DNA from: JAAGZL01 sp050291365 | GTDB taxonomy: Bacteria; Pseudomonadota; Gammaproteobacteria; Chromatiales; Chromatiaceae | Length of the DNA: 64,000 nucleotides | Assembly (NCBI GenBank): GCA_050291365.1 | Contig: JBNKJS010000045.1 | Location: 16,648-80,647 of the forward strand | Reading direction: 5' to 3' | Part shown: piece by piece, positions 25,833 through 34,276 of the stretch | How the letters are laid out: every line of letters begins with the position of its first letter | Position numbering within the stretch: the first letter of the stretch is position 1 | The notes under the pieces: generated by a model | Seen by the model: only the letters and a program-made list of their open reading frames with translations | What the model was told of the DNA's origin: nothing | The model's database searches: none | Program-made: the position numbers and the translations under genes

Positions 25833-27691
25833 CTCAGAACACCTTTTTTCGGCTACTTCTAGGCACGCTTCTCACACTTACAACCTTCATAGCGATCGCC
25901 CAATCCACCCCCACTCTACAGGGCCTACTCGCGGGCAGCGAGGACGATAAGGTCATCCCTGTAGATGAGGCCTACCAGTTCAGCGCAAATGTAGGCGGCC
26001 CTCTAGAACTGCGACTGAACTGGAATATTGCCCAAGGCACCTATCTCTATCAGGAGAAGATCAAACTTAAGATAAAACAGGGCGAAGGGGTTACCCTGGG
26101 AGAGTACAAACTACCGCCGGCCAAGATTAAAAAGAACGCCTTGCGGCCAGACGGCACCACTGGCGACCTCCCGGTCTATTACAAAAGACTACACCTCCAG
26201 GTGCCCCTGATCCGAACCAATAATTCAGCAACCACCACTACCCTGGAGGTTATCTACCAGGGCTGCGCAGATTTTGGGTTCTGTTATCCGCCTCAGATAA
26301 AACGGATAAGCCTGAACCTGCCTCCATCTGACGCCAGGGGGCCTGCCGCAACATCCAGCCCAACAGGCAATACAACCGGACCCTCTTCAGAGCTGGATGG
26401 CCTGATTGCAATCCTCAACAACGGCAACTACTGGCTAATAATAGGGATCTTTTTTCTGGCCGGCCTGGGCCTGGCCTTAACCCCATGTATCTTTCCAATG
26501 ATCCCGATACTCTCTGGGATCATCATCGGCCAGGGCAAAGAGATAACCACTATCAAGGCCTTTAGTATCTCCCTGGTCTATGTGCTGGCCATGGCCATTG
26601 TCTACACCCTAGCAGGAGTGCTAGCCGGAATCTTCGGAGAGAATCTACAAGCCACATTCCAGAACCCCTGGATACTTAGTACCTTCGCCGGAATCTTCGT
26701 CTTGTTGGCGCTCTCCATGTTCGGCTTCTATGACCTGCAGCTACCTAGCAGCCTACAGAGCCGGATAAGTGAAGTCAGCAACAAACAGCAGGGTGGCACT
26801 CTGATCGGCGCTGCTATTATGGGCATACTCTCTGCGCTGATTGTCGGTCCCTGTGTAGCCCCAGCCCTGGCTGCATCCATCCTGGTTATCGGCCAGACCG
26901 GCGACCCGGTATTGGGTGGCACTGCACTGTTTGCCCTGAGCATGGGTATGGGGGCTCCAATACTTGCATTCGGCACAACGGCTGGCAAACTGCTGCCAAA
27001 GGTTGGCAGTTGGATGGATATTGTCAAAAGTGTGTTTGGCGTGGCCATGCTGGCGGTAGCCATTATCATGCTAGAAAGAATACTGCCGGCTACTCTCTCC
27101 ATGGTTCTGTGGGGAACACTTTTGGTGGTGTCCGCCATCTATATGGGGGCGTTACATGAACTGCCGGTGGAGGCTTCAGGCTGGCAAAGGCTCTGGAAAG
27201 GCCTGGGCGTAGTATTGATGATCTACGGCGCCCTTATGCTGGTAGGCGCAGCAGCTGGCGGCAAAGACACAGTGCAGCCACTTCGTGGCATAACCATGTT
27301 TGAAGGCGCATCACAGCAGCAACAGCTCCGGTTTAAACCCATAAAGAGTGAAGCCGACCTGGAGCGTGAACTCAAAGTTGCCGCCTCCCAGGGCAGACCT
27401 GTGATGCTCGATTTCTATGCCGACTGGTGTGTCACCTGCAAAGAGATGGAACGCTACACCTTCTCTGATCCGGACGTAATTACAGCCCTTGAAGAGTTCG
27501 TGCTGTTACAGGCAGATGTGACCGCAAACGACGAAACAGACCGGAGGTTGCTCCAGGGTAGATTTGGCATGCCAGGCCCCCCCACCATTATATTCTTTGA
27601 TCGCAACGGGAGAGAACGCAAAAAGCTTCGTGTTGTTGGGTTTGTAGCGGCAGATGAGTTCGCAGCCCACGTATTACAAGCAGCAAGGTAA
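25817..27691 (+). CDS. dsbD: Thiol:disulfide interchange protein DsbD
   Basis: DsbD carries electrons from cytoplasmic thioredoxin to periplasmic DsbC/DsbG/CcmG. Domain order: signal peptide; alpha domain with the Cys pair CADFGFCYPP; eight-helix membrane domain with Cys in ALTPCIFPMIP and VGPCVAPALAAS; C-terminal thioredoxin domain with DWCVTCKEME. All six catalytic Cys are present. I prefer the ATG at 25817 (GGAT nearby), overlapping cutA; a TTG at 25805 is also open. The following tlpA-like gene may be a client. Confidence 0.97.
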   Translation: MHQQLTQNTFFRLLLGTLLTLTTFIAIAQSTPTLQGLLAGSEDDKVIPVDEAYQFSANVGGPLELRLNWNIAQGTYLYQEKIKLKIKQGEGVTLGEYKLPPAKIKKNALRPDGTTGDLPVYYKRLHLQVPLIRTNNSATTTTLEVIYQGCADFGFCYPPQIKRISLNLPPSDARGPAATSSPTGNTTGPSSELDGLIAILNNGNYWLIIGIFFLAGLGLALTPCIFPMIPILSGIIIGQGKEITTIKAFSISLVYVLAMAIVYTLAGVLAGIFGENLQATFQNPWILSTFAGIFVLLALSMFGFYDLQLPSSLQSRISEVSNKQQGGTLIGAAIMGILSALIVGPCVAPALAASILVIGQTGDPVLGGTALFALSMGMGAPILAFGTTAGKLLPKVGSWMDIVKSVFGVAMLAVAIIMLERILPATLSMVLWGTLLVVSAIYMGALHELPVEASGWQRLWKGLGVVLMIYGALMLVGAAAGGKDTVQPLRGITMFEGASQQQQLRFKPIKSEADLERELKVAASQGRPVMLDFYADWCVTCKEMERYTFSDPDVITALEEFVLLQADVTANDETDRRLLQGRFGMPGPPTIIFFDRNGRERKKLRVVGFVAADEFAAHVLQAAR

Positions 27692-27700
27692 TACCCTATT

Positions 27701-28237
27701 ATGAGTAAGACAAAAATTGCAGTAAATCTGGCCCTGGCTATTGTTGTCGGAATAGGCATCTGGTTCACCTTTCACAACCAACCAACGGCTGACCAGACAT
27801 CGGCAACTAGTAACATCCTGCCAAAACAGCTCCCCAGCTTCACCCTGAAAGACACCAAGGGTGTTGCCAGAAACAGCAGCGAGTGGAATGGCAAAATTCT
27901 GATCGTCAACTTCTGGGCCACTTGGTGTCCGCCATGCCTGGAGGAGATGCCAATCCTGATAGATTTTCAGGAGCAACACTCATCCCAGGGGATTCAGATT
28001 GTAGGAGTGGCCGTGGACAACCTGGAGCAGGTGCAGGATTTTATAGATCTCTACGGCATCAACTTCCCGGTGGTTGTCGGCCAGAATGAGGCTGTCGAAC
28101 TAGGGAAAAAGATGGGTAATCGCATATCCGCCCTGCCCTACACCGCAATCTTCGATCAAAACGGTAAAACCCTATATGCCCAACCAGGTAAGGTGACGCA
28201 GAATATCCTGAGCAGGGTCATCAAACCTCTGCTATAA
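27701..28237 (+). CDS. TlpA-like membrane-anchored thioredoxin
   Basis: A 178-residue protein with one N-terminal membrane anchor/signal (IAVNLALAIVVGIGIWFTF) and a periplasmic thioredoxin fold. The active site is FWATWCPPCLEEMP, and the cis-Pro region is SALPYTAIFDQNG. It follows dsbD by nine bases, so it is probably reduced by DsbD. Roles in the family include cytochrome c maturation (CcmG-like) and copper-centre assembly; the exact role is not clear here. Confidence 0.92.
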   Translation: MSKTKIAVNLALAIVVGIGIWFTFHNQPTADQTSATSNILPKQLPSFTLKDTKGVARNSSEWNGKILIVNFWATWCPPCLEEMPILIDFQEQHSSQGIQIVGVAVDNLEQVQDFIDLYGINFPVVVGQNEAVELGKKMGNRISALPYTAIFDQNGKTLYAQPGKVTQNILSRVIKPLL

Positions 28238-28424
28238 GTCAAATCATCTTAGGGTAATAGTGGGAAATAAGACGACAAATTGACGCTATCTGACCTTATC
28301 TTGCAAAAAACTGGACAATTTACGGCGCACCGGGCAAAATCCAATCCTCATAAATATGCGGGAGAGATCCGGGCCTGATTAGAAGCCGGAACTCCGTAAA
28401 ACAAAGGTATTCGGAATAATAATT

Positions 28425-28868
28425 ATGGCTAGCATTTTGGTGCTGAACGGCCCTAACCTGAACCTGCTGGGAAAACGCGAGCCAGAGATTTACGGCAGCG
28501 ACACCCTGGAGACCATCCAAACAAAACTCTCAGAGATTTGTGATAACTCCGGCCATAACATAACTTTCATACAGAGTAATGCCGAACACGAGTTGGTCAC
28601 CGCACTACACCAGGCGCAGGATACCGGGGCTGATTTCCTGATCATCAACCCAGCCGCCTTCACCCATACCAGCGTGGCCCTGCGAGACGCAATTCTCGGG
28701 ACCGCCATTCCGTTTATCGAGGTACATCTTTCTAACATCTACAAACGAGAGGAGTTCCGCCAAAACTCCTACTTCTCAGATATCGCCATAGGTGTTATCA
28801 GCGGGCTTGGTGCCCAAGGCTACGAACTGGCCCTGCAGGCCGCAATTAACCATATAAACAACAAGTAA
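28425..28868 (+). CDS. aroQ: 3-dehydroquinate dehydratase, type II
   Basis: AroQ converts 3-dehydroquinate to 3-dehydroshikimate in aromatic amino acid synthesis. The type II signature is complete: LNGPNLNLLGKREPEIYG (catalytic Tyr), FIQSNAEHELV, INPAAFTHTSVALRDA and PFIEVHLSNIYKREEFR. Length 147, dodecameric enzyme family. A ~190 bp gap before it probably holds a promoter. The order aroQ-accB-accC is conserved in gammaproteobacteria. Confidence 0.97.
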   Translation: MASILVLNGPNLNLLGKREPEIYGSDTLETIQTKLSEICDNSGHNITFIQSNAEHELVTALHQAQDTGADFLIINPAAFTHTSVALRDAILGTAIPFIEVHLSNIYKREEFRQNSYFSDIAIGVISGLGAQGYELALQAAINHINNK

Positions 28869-28913
28869 CCGCAGCCCATCACAAGCTGCATTAACAAACA
28901 GAGACATACAACA

Positions 28914-29357
28914 ATGGATATCCGCAAGGTAAAAAAATTAATCGAACTGCTTGAAGAGTCTGATATCGCAGAGATCGAAATACACGAAGGTGAAGAGTCT
29001 GTTCGCATTAGCCGGACATCCCATATCGCTGTATCCGCCCCTGTAGCTGCTCCAGTAGCAGCACCAGCCCCCGCTGCCACACCGCCAGCGGCGCCGGCAG
29101 TGCCAGAGCCGGAGGAGATCAGCGGACATCAAGTCAAGTCGCCCATGGTGGGCTCTTTCTACCGCGCGCCATCGCCTGATGCCAAGCCCTTTGTTGAGGA
29201 GGGGGATCAAGTTAGCGTAGGCGATACCCTATGCATCGTTGAGGCCATGAAGATCCTAAACCAGATCGAATCTGATAAGGCTGGAACGGTCAAAAAGATC
29301 CTGGTTGAGAACGGCGATCCAGTGGAATTCAATCAACCCATGTTTATCATTGGCTAA
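28914..29357 (+). CDS. accB: Biotin carboxyl carrier protein of acetyl-CoA carboxylase
   Basis: AccB carries biotin between AccC and AccAD in the first step of fatty acid synthesis. The N-terminal helix (DIRKVKKLIELLEESDI), an Ala/Pro-rich linker (VSAPVAAPVAAPAPAATPPA) and the biotinyl domain with the lysine in VEAMKILNQIE are all visible. Length 147. The 15-base spacing to accC indicates an operon. Confidence 0.97.
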   Translation: MDIRKVKKLIELLEESDIAEIEIHEGEESVRISRTSHIAVSAPVAAPVAAPAPAATPPAAPAVPEPEEISGHQVKSPMVGSFYRAPSPDAKPFVEEGDQVSVGDTLCIVEAMKILNQIESDKAGTVKKILVENGDPVEFNQPMFIIG

Positions 29358-29372
29358 CAGGTCCAGTAACCC

Positions 29373-30713
29373 ATGATTGAAAAAGTAGTTATTGCCAACC
29401 GGGGCGAGATCGCCCTGCGCATACTCCGGGCCTGCCGTGAACTTGGCATCAAAACGGTTGCCGTTCACTCTGAGCCAGACCGCGATCTGAAGCACGTTAA
29501 GTTTGCAGATGAGACCGTATGCATAGGGCCTGCCTCCTCAACAGACAGTTACCTGCAAATTCCGGCCATAATAAGCGCCGCAGAGGTTACCGATGCCACC
29601 GCCATACATCCTGGCTATGGCTTCCTCTCAGAGAACGCAGACTTCGCAGAACGTGTAGAACAGAGCGGATTCACCTTTGTCGGGCCCAGCGCCGAAACCA
29701 TTCGCATGATGGGCGACAAGATCACCGCGATTGAGAGCATGAAAAAAGCCGGGGTCCCAACCGTTCCCGGCTCTGATGGCCCGCTCGGTGACGACAAGGA
29801 TGAGATCATGGCTATGGCGGCCAAGATCGGCTACCCGGTCATAATCAAGGCCGCCGGTGGTGGTGGTGGACGCGGCATGCGGGTGGTGCACACCGAGGCC
29901 GCCCTGCTCAACTCCATATCTCTGACCAAGACCGAGGCCGGCACCGCCTTTGGCAACCCTACGGTGTACATGGAGAAGTTTCTGGAAAATCCGCGCCATG
30001 TGGAGTTTCAAGTTCTGGCCGACACCCACGGCAACGCCATCCATCTGGCCGAACGCGACTGCTCCATGCAGCGCCGCCACCAGAAGGTGGTGGAAGAGGC
30101 GCCTGCCCCCGGCATCACTGAAGAGCAACGCGCAAGGATCGGCGAACGCTGCGCCGAGGCCTGCCGCCAGATCGGCTACCGCGGTGCTGGCACATTTGAA
30201 TTTCTGTATGAGAATGGCGAATTCTACTTCATCGAGATGAACACCAGGGTCCAGGTGGAACACCCGGTTACCGAGATGATCACAGGCGTCGATATCGTCA
30301 AACAGCAGCTCCTGATCGCGTCTGGGGAGAAGCTCTCGTATAAACAAGAAGATATAAAGATTAACGGCCACGCCATTGAGTGCCGCATCAACGCTGAGGA
30401 TTCCAAGACATTTTTCCCCAGCCCAGGTCGCATCACCCAGTTGCACTTTGCGGGAGGAATCGGCGTAAGGGTCGACTCCCACATCTACAATGGCTACATG
30501 GTTCCACCCCATTATGACTCTATGATTGGCAAACTGATCACCCACGGCAACAGCCGCGACAGCGCCTTGAGGCGCATGCAGATTGCCCTGTCAGAGATGG
30601 TGATAGATGGAATCAAGACCAACATACCCCTGCAACAGGACATCATGGATGACTGCAACTTTGCCGCAGGCGGCGCCAACATCCACTACCTGGAAAAGAA
30701 GCTGGGGCTCTAG
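29373..30713 (+). CDS. accC: Biotin carboxylase subunit of acetyl-CoA carboxylase
   Basis: AccC uses ATP and bicarbonate to carboxylate biotin on AccB. It is an ATP-grasp enzyme: VVIANRGEIALRILRAC, the glycine-rich loop KAAGGGGGRGMRVV, HLAERDCSMQRRHQKV and EMNTRVQVEHPVTE are all present. Length 446, as usual. Long open frames opposite it are codon-bias shadows. Confidence 0.98.
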   Translation: MIEKVVIANRGEIALRILRACRELGIKTVAVHSEPDRDLKHVKFADETVCIGPASSTDSYLQIPAIISAAEVTDATAIHPGYGFLSENADFAERVEQSGFTFVGPSAETIRMMGDKITAIESMKKAGVPTVPGSDGPLGDDKDEIMAMAAKIGYPVIIKAAGGGGGRGMRVVHTEAALLNSISLTKTEAGTAFGNPTVYMEKFLENPRHVEFQVLADTHGNAIHLAERDCSMQRRHQKVVEEAPAPGITEEQRARIGERCAEACRQIGYRGAGTFEFLYENGEFYFIEMNTRVQVEHPVTEMITGVDIVKQQLLIASGEKLSYKQEDIKINGHAIECRINAEDSKTFFPSPGRITQLHFAGGIGVRVDSHIYNGYMVPPHYDSMIGKLITHGNSRDSALRRMQIALSEMVIDGIKTNIPLQQDIMDDCNFAAGGANIHYLEKKLGL

Positions 30714-30722
30714 CAGAACCCA

Positions 30723-30813
30723 GGGATCAGTGCCGAGGGCCGAGATGGTAAAATCAAAAACTGTAGGGTGCATGATGTTTTCCTTGGCCCTCAGCCCTGA
30801 TTACTCGGCCCTA
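30723..30813. repeat. Inverted pair of a dispersed palindromic repeat in the accC-prmA gap
   Basis: GGGATCAGTGCCGAGGGCC (30723-30741) faces a near inverse copy at 30786-30813 (GGCCCTCAGCCCTGAT then TACTCGGCCC). Transcribed, the two arms could form a hairpin with a loop of about 45 bases. A third copy lies in the purH-purD gap (35839-35866). It looks like a small REP-like element. Confidence 0.55.
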
Positions 30814-30818
30814 ACATA

Positions 30819-31721
30819 ATGTGGCTCCAGATCCATCTCACCACTACCAAGGACAAAGCTCCACTGGTGGAACTACTGCTTGAGGGCCTGGGATCACTAT
30901 CGGTCACCATGGAGGACGCCGAAGATGAACCCATGCTGGAACCGGCCCCAGGAGAAACTCCGCTGTGGAGCCAAACCAAGGTAACTGGTCTGTTCCCAGA
31001 AGAGAGCGATCCTGAACGGCTGGTTAAAATTATTCGAGAACATCTGGAACCCAACTCTATCTTAGACCTTAAGGCCGAGCACCTGGCCGATCGAGTGTGG
31101 GAACGGGTATGGCTAGACGACTTTCACCCCATGCAGTTTGGCCAGCGTCTGTGGATCGCCCCTGATGGACAGATCCCAGAGGCGCAAAATGCGATTACCG
31201 TACAACTGGATCCAGGGCTGGCATTTGGCACCGGCACCCATCCCACCACTGCACTCTGTCTCAACTGGTTGGACCAGGCTGATATTAAGGGGAAAACCAT
31301 ACTCGATTTCGGGTGTGGCTCCGGCATCCTCTCCATCGCAGCCCTGCTACTTGGAGCGAAAGAGGTCATCGCCATAGACCATGACCCCCAGGCCCTGGAG
31401 GCAACGGCAGACAATGCACAGAAAAATCGGGTACGAGACAGACTGACCATCCTTCACAGCGAACAACCCCTTAAAACCGTTGCAGATATCACTCTGGCAA
31501 ACATCCTGGCATCCACCCTGATTGAGCTGGAGCCGCTGCTGGCACGTCACACCAGAAGTGGTGGTGAGATAATCCTTTCAGGCATCCTGGAGGAACAAAC
31601 AGATTCGGTTATTGCAGCATTTACCAAAGATTTTGCCCTACAATCACCCATAATCCAGGATGGATGGGGTCTTCTGCATGGACATAGGTTGATGCATCAA
31701 CAGAAATTTGTGGCAAAATAG
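30819..31721 (+). CDS. prmA: Ribosomal protein L11 methyltransferase
   Basis: PrmA trimethylates lysines and the N-terminus of ribosomal protein L11 using SAM. An N-terminal substrate-binding domain (~1-60) precedes the Rossmann domain: FGTGTHPTTALCLNWL, SAM motif ILDFGCGSGILSIAAL and NILASTLIELEPLL. Length 300, close to the E. coli 293. A 105-base gap behind accC is filled by the palindromic repeat. Order accC-prmA is conserved. Confidence 0.96.
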   Translation: MWLQIHLTTTKDKAPLVELLLEGLGSLSVTMEDAEDEPMLEPAPGETPLWSQTKVTGLFPEESDPERLVKIIREHLEPNSILDLKAEHLADRVWERVWLDDFHPMQFGQRLWIAPDGQIPEAQNAITVQLDPGLAFGTGTHPTTALCLNWLDQADIKGKTILDFGCGSGILSIAALLLGAKEVIAIDHDPQALEATADNAQKNRVRDRLTILHSEQPLKTVADITLANILASTLIELEPLLARHTRSGGEIILSGILEEQTDSVIAAFTKDFALQSPIIQDGWGLLHGHRLMHQQKFVAK

Positions 31722-31760
31722 GGCATTCCTACATTTTGAACTAAACGGATCCAGTCACAA

Positions 31761-32765
31761 GTGCATACCAAGTGTCCAGACTGCAAAACCAAGTTTCTCG
31801 TCAATGACGATCAACTGCGCGCCGCGCAGGGTAAGGTTCGCTGTTCCCGCTGCCATAAGGTGTTCAATGCACTTGATTCTCTGCAAAAACCTCCGCAAAC
31901 CGCTGCCACTCCGATCGCTGACCGACAACCACAGACAGTTCCAGATACGACCACTGATTTCATGTCAGATACAGACCTGGCGGAGTTTGCTGAGCTTAAA
32001 GCGAAAATCTCTGATGACCTGAATTCGGATAATGGCAGCGATACAGGGCCGCAAACTCCAGATCAGGAGAGTGCTATAGACAATGATCTGTCTGAAGTAC
32101 TAAAAAAGCTAGAGCAGCTGGAAAACCGTTCCAAAGATGAACCTGAATCGCCAGAAGAGGCAACACCCATACTGGAACCAGTACTTGAGACATTAGCAGA
32201 AGAAACTGACGATACAACCAACCTCCTCTCTTCTGACGACGGGAAGTCTACAATCCATGACCCTATGGAACTGCTAAGCCCCAAAAGCCCCCCAAAAAAG
32301 AGGGGGGGACTACTCTGGTCAATTGGCATACTCGCACTTCTGGCCTTAGGTCTTTCCCAACTTGCCTGGTTCAAACGGGATATGCTGATGCATTACCCAG
32401 AGGGCAGAACACTGTTACGCACCGCGTGTGAATATATTGGATGTGAGCTTCCAACGATTCGCGCCCCGGAAAAGATCCAGGTACTAAGCCGCTCCATCAG
32501 CATGCATCCTGAGATTGAGAACGCACTGTTGATCCAGCTGACCATTGTAAACAAGGCCAATTTCTCTCAGCCCCAACCTATATTGCAAATTAGCCTCTTC
32601 AGCAGCGAAGAGAGGTTGGTGGTACAGCGCCGCTTCAAGCCAAGTGAGTATCTGGCCAATAACGTCAAACCAGGACCGCTGCTCCCGGGAAAAGCCATGT
32701 ATGTGGAACTTGCGATAGAAGACCCAGGCGATGATGTGACCGGGTTCAAGCTGGATTTCTTTTAA
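31761..32765 (+). CDS. Zinc-ribbon membrane protein (MJ0042 motif, DUF3426)
   Basis: The 334-residue protein begins with a zinc ribbon (CPDCKTKF...CSRCHKVFNA; four Cys). A long acidic, low-complexity linker (~45-165) follows, then one TM helix (~185-205, LLWSIGILALLALGLSQLAW) and a periplasmic DUF3426 domain. The start is GTG at 31761. Genes of this layout sit between prmA and dusB in many gammaproteobacteria; function unknown. The topology suggests a cytoplasmic sensor head linked to a periplasmic domain (inference). Confidence 0.9.
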   Translation: MHTKCPDCKTKFLVNDDQLRAAQGKVRCSRCHKVFNALDSLQKPPQTAATPIADRQPQTVPDTTTDFMSDTDLAEFAELKAKISDDLNSDNGSDTGPQTPDQESAIDNDLSEVLKKLEQLENRSKDEPESPEEATPILEPVLETLAEETDDTTNLLSSDDGKSTIHDPMELLSPKSPPKKRGGLLWSIGILALLALGLSQLAWFKRDMLMHYPEGRTLLRTACEYIGCELPTIRAPEKIQVLSRSISMHPEIENALLIQLTIVNKANFSQPQPILQISLFSSEERLVVQRRFKPSEYLANNVKPGPLLPGKAMYVELAIEDPGDDVTGFKLDFF

Positions 32766-32847
32766 AGCCTGTTCGTGAACAAATAGATCTTGCACCATCA
32801 ATATTTCGGCGTACCATGTACACCCCTTTGTTGGCTGACTCTCTTCC

Positions 32848-33834
32848 ATGCAAATCGGACCCCATAAACTTAAAAACAATCTGATACTAGCCCCTATGGC
32901 TGGGATTACCGACCTGCCGTTCCGTACTCTTTGCCGGGAACATGGCGCAGGACTGGCTATATCTGAGATGATCAGCTCAGACTCAACCCTATGGGCCTCA
33001 CCGAAATCGGTACGCCGCATGGATTTTTCGGGTGAGACTGGGCCTGTTTCAGTGCAGATACTGGGATCTGATTCAATAAAAATGGCCCTGGCCGCGCGCG
33101 TCAATATAGATCTTGGTGCCGACATCATCGACATCAACATGGGCTGCCCGGCCAAGAAGGTGTGCCGTGCAGAGTCAGGGGCCGCCTTGCTGCGGCATGA
33201 AGACAAAGTTAAACGCATTCTTGATGCAGTGGTCGCAGCAGTTGCCGCTCCAGTCACCCTCAAGATCAGAACCGGATGGGATCAAAACAGCCGCAATGGC
33301 ATCAACATAGCAAAAATTGCTGAACAATCAGGCATAAAGGCCCTGACCGTTCATGGCCGCACAAAGGCCTGCGGTTTCTCCGGCGCCGCGGAGTACGACA
33401 CTATCAAAAAGATCAAGCAGGCCATCTCCATACCGGTAATTGCCAACGGCGATATAAATACACCAGAAATTGCAAAAAAGGTCTTGGCAAGCACGGGAGT
33501 TGACGGCATTATGGTAGGCCGCGCAGCTAGGGGCAGACCTTGGCTTTTTGGTGCGATGGAACACTACCTCACCAAGGGTGAGATGCTGCCAGATCCGCCC
33601 CCAGAATGGATCGGCAGATTGATACTGCAGCACCTGGAACATCTGTATACGTTTTACGGGGAATCTCAGGGGATACGCATAGCACGTAAGCACCTTGCGT
33701 GGTACAGCAGGGGATTTCAGGGGGCAGCTGATTTCAGATCAGCAATAAATAAAACAGGGACAACCCAAGAACAGCAAGAGCTAGTAAAAAGGTATTACTA
33801 TAAATTAACAGCCAATAAGGAGCTGGCAGCATGA
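32848..33834 (+). CDS. dusB: tRNA-dihydrouridine synthase B
   Basis: DusB reduces uridine to dihydrouridine in tRNA with FMN/NADPH. Seen: NNLILAPMAGITDLPFR, the catalytic Cys in DINMGCPAKKVCRAESGAAL, TLKIRTGWD, VHGRTKACGFSG and GRAARGRPWLF. Length 328. It is joined to fis by an ATGA overlap, the classical dusB-fis operon whose transcription in enterobacteria rises with growth rate. Confidence 0.97.
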   Translation: MQIGPHKLKNNLILAPMAGITDLPFRTLCREHGAGLAISEMISSDSTLWASPKSVRRMDFSGETGPVSVQILGSDSIKMALAARVNIDLGADIIDINMGCPAKKVCRAESGAALLRHEDKVKRILDAVVAAVAAPVTLKIRTGWDQNSRNGINIAKIAEQSGIKALTVHGRTKACGFSGAAEYDTIKKIKQAISIPVIANGDINTPEIAKKVLASTGVDGIMVGRAARGRPWLFGAMEHYLTKGEMLPDPPPEWIGRLILQHLEHLYTFYGESQGIRIARKHLAWYSRGFQGAADFRSAINKTGTTQEQQELVKRYYYKLTANKELAA

Positions 33835-34133
33835 GTTTGGATGCCACAATGGTTCAGGAAAAAAATTTAGAAGGTCTTAGCTACTCCGCAAGGACCCAGA
33901 AAAAGAGCGAGCTACTACGAGATTCAGTGTTTGAGGCAATGCAGAGTTATTTTGCCCAAATGGATGGCCACAAGGTATCTGACTTGTACAGAATGGTACT
34001 GTCAGAGGTAGAACCGCCACTGTTTGAATCTGTGTTACGTCAGACCAACGGCAACCAGAGCCGTGCAGCAGAGATGCTTGGTATAAGCCGTAGCACCCTG
34101 CGTAAAAAACTGGCCCTGTATGAGCTTGATTAG
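33831..34133 (+). CDS. fis: Nucleoid protein Fis
   Basis: Fis bends DNA and regulates rRNA and growth genes. The 100-residue protein ends in the conserved helix-turn-helix (NQSRAAEMLGISRSTLRKKL), with the dimerisation part VLSEVEPPLFESVLRQTNGN before it. The N-terminal 25 residues vary between species. It overlaps dusB by four bases, supporting translational coupling. Downstream ~140 bp lead to purH. Confidence 0.96.
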   Translation: MSLDATMVQEKNLEGLSYSARTQKKSELLRDSVFEAMQSYFAQMDGHKVSDLYRMVLSEVEPPLFESVLRQTNGNQSRAAEMLGISRSTLRKKLALYELD

Positions 34134-34276
34134 CAACTAAGATAGATTTACAACGAATACAACATTGCCTGCAACAGCTGGCAGATATTCAGACCATCAA
34201 AACAGATAACTTCCAGGACCAGCTAGTGAGCTGGGACTGCTACTGATTCCAAAAAACCGCAATAAGAGATTCAACT

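Noticed and set aside
29628..30545. 305-codon open frame on the minus strand opposite accC
   Set aside because: It is fully contained in the antisense of the firmly identified accC, and its composition (V, D and G rich) is typical of a codon-bias shadow; no motif or ribosome site.
32484..33263. 259-codon minus-strand open frame spanning the DUF3426 end and the dusB start
   Set aside because: It crosses two well-supported plus-strand genes and has no motif.
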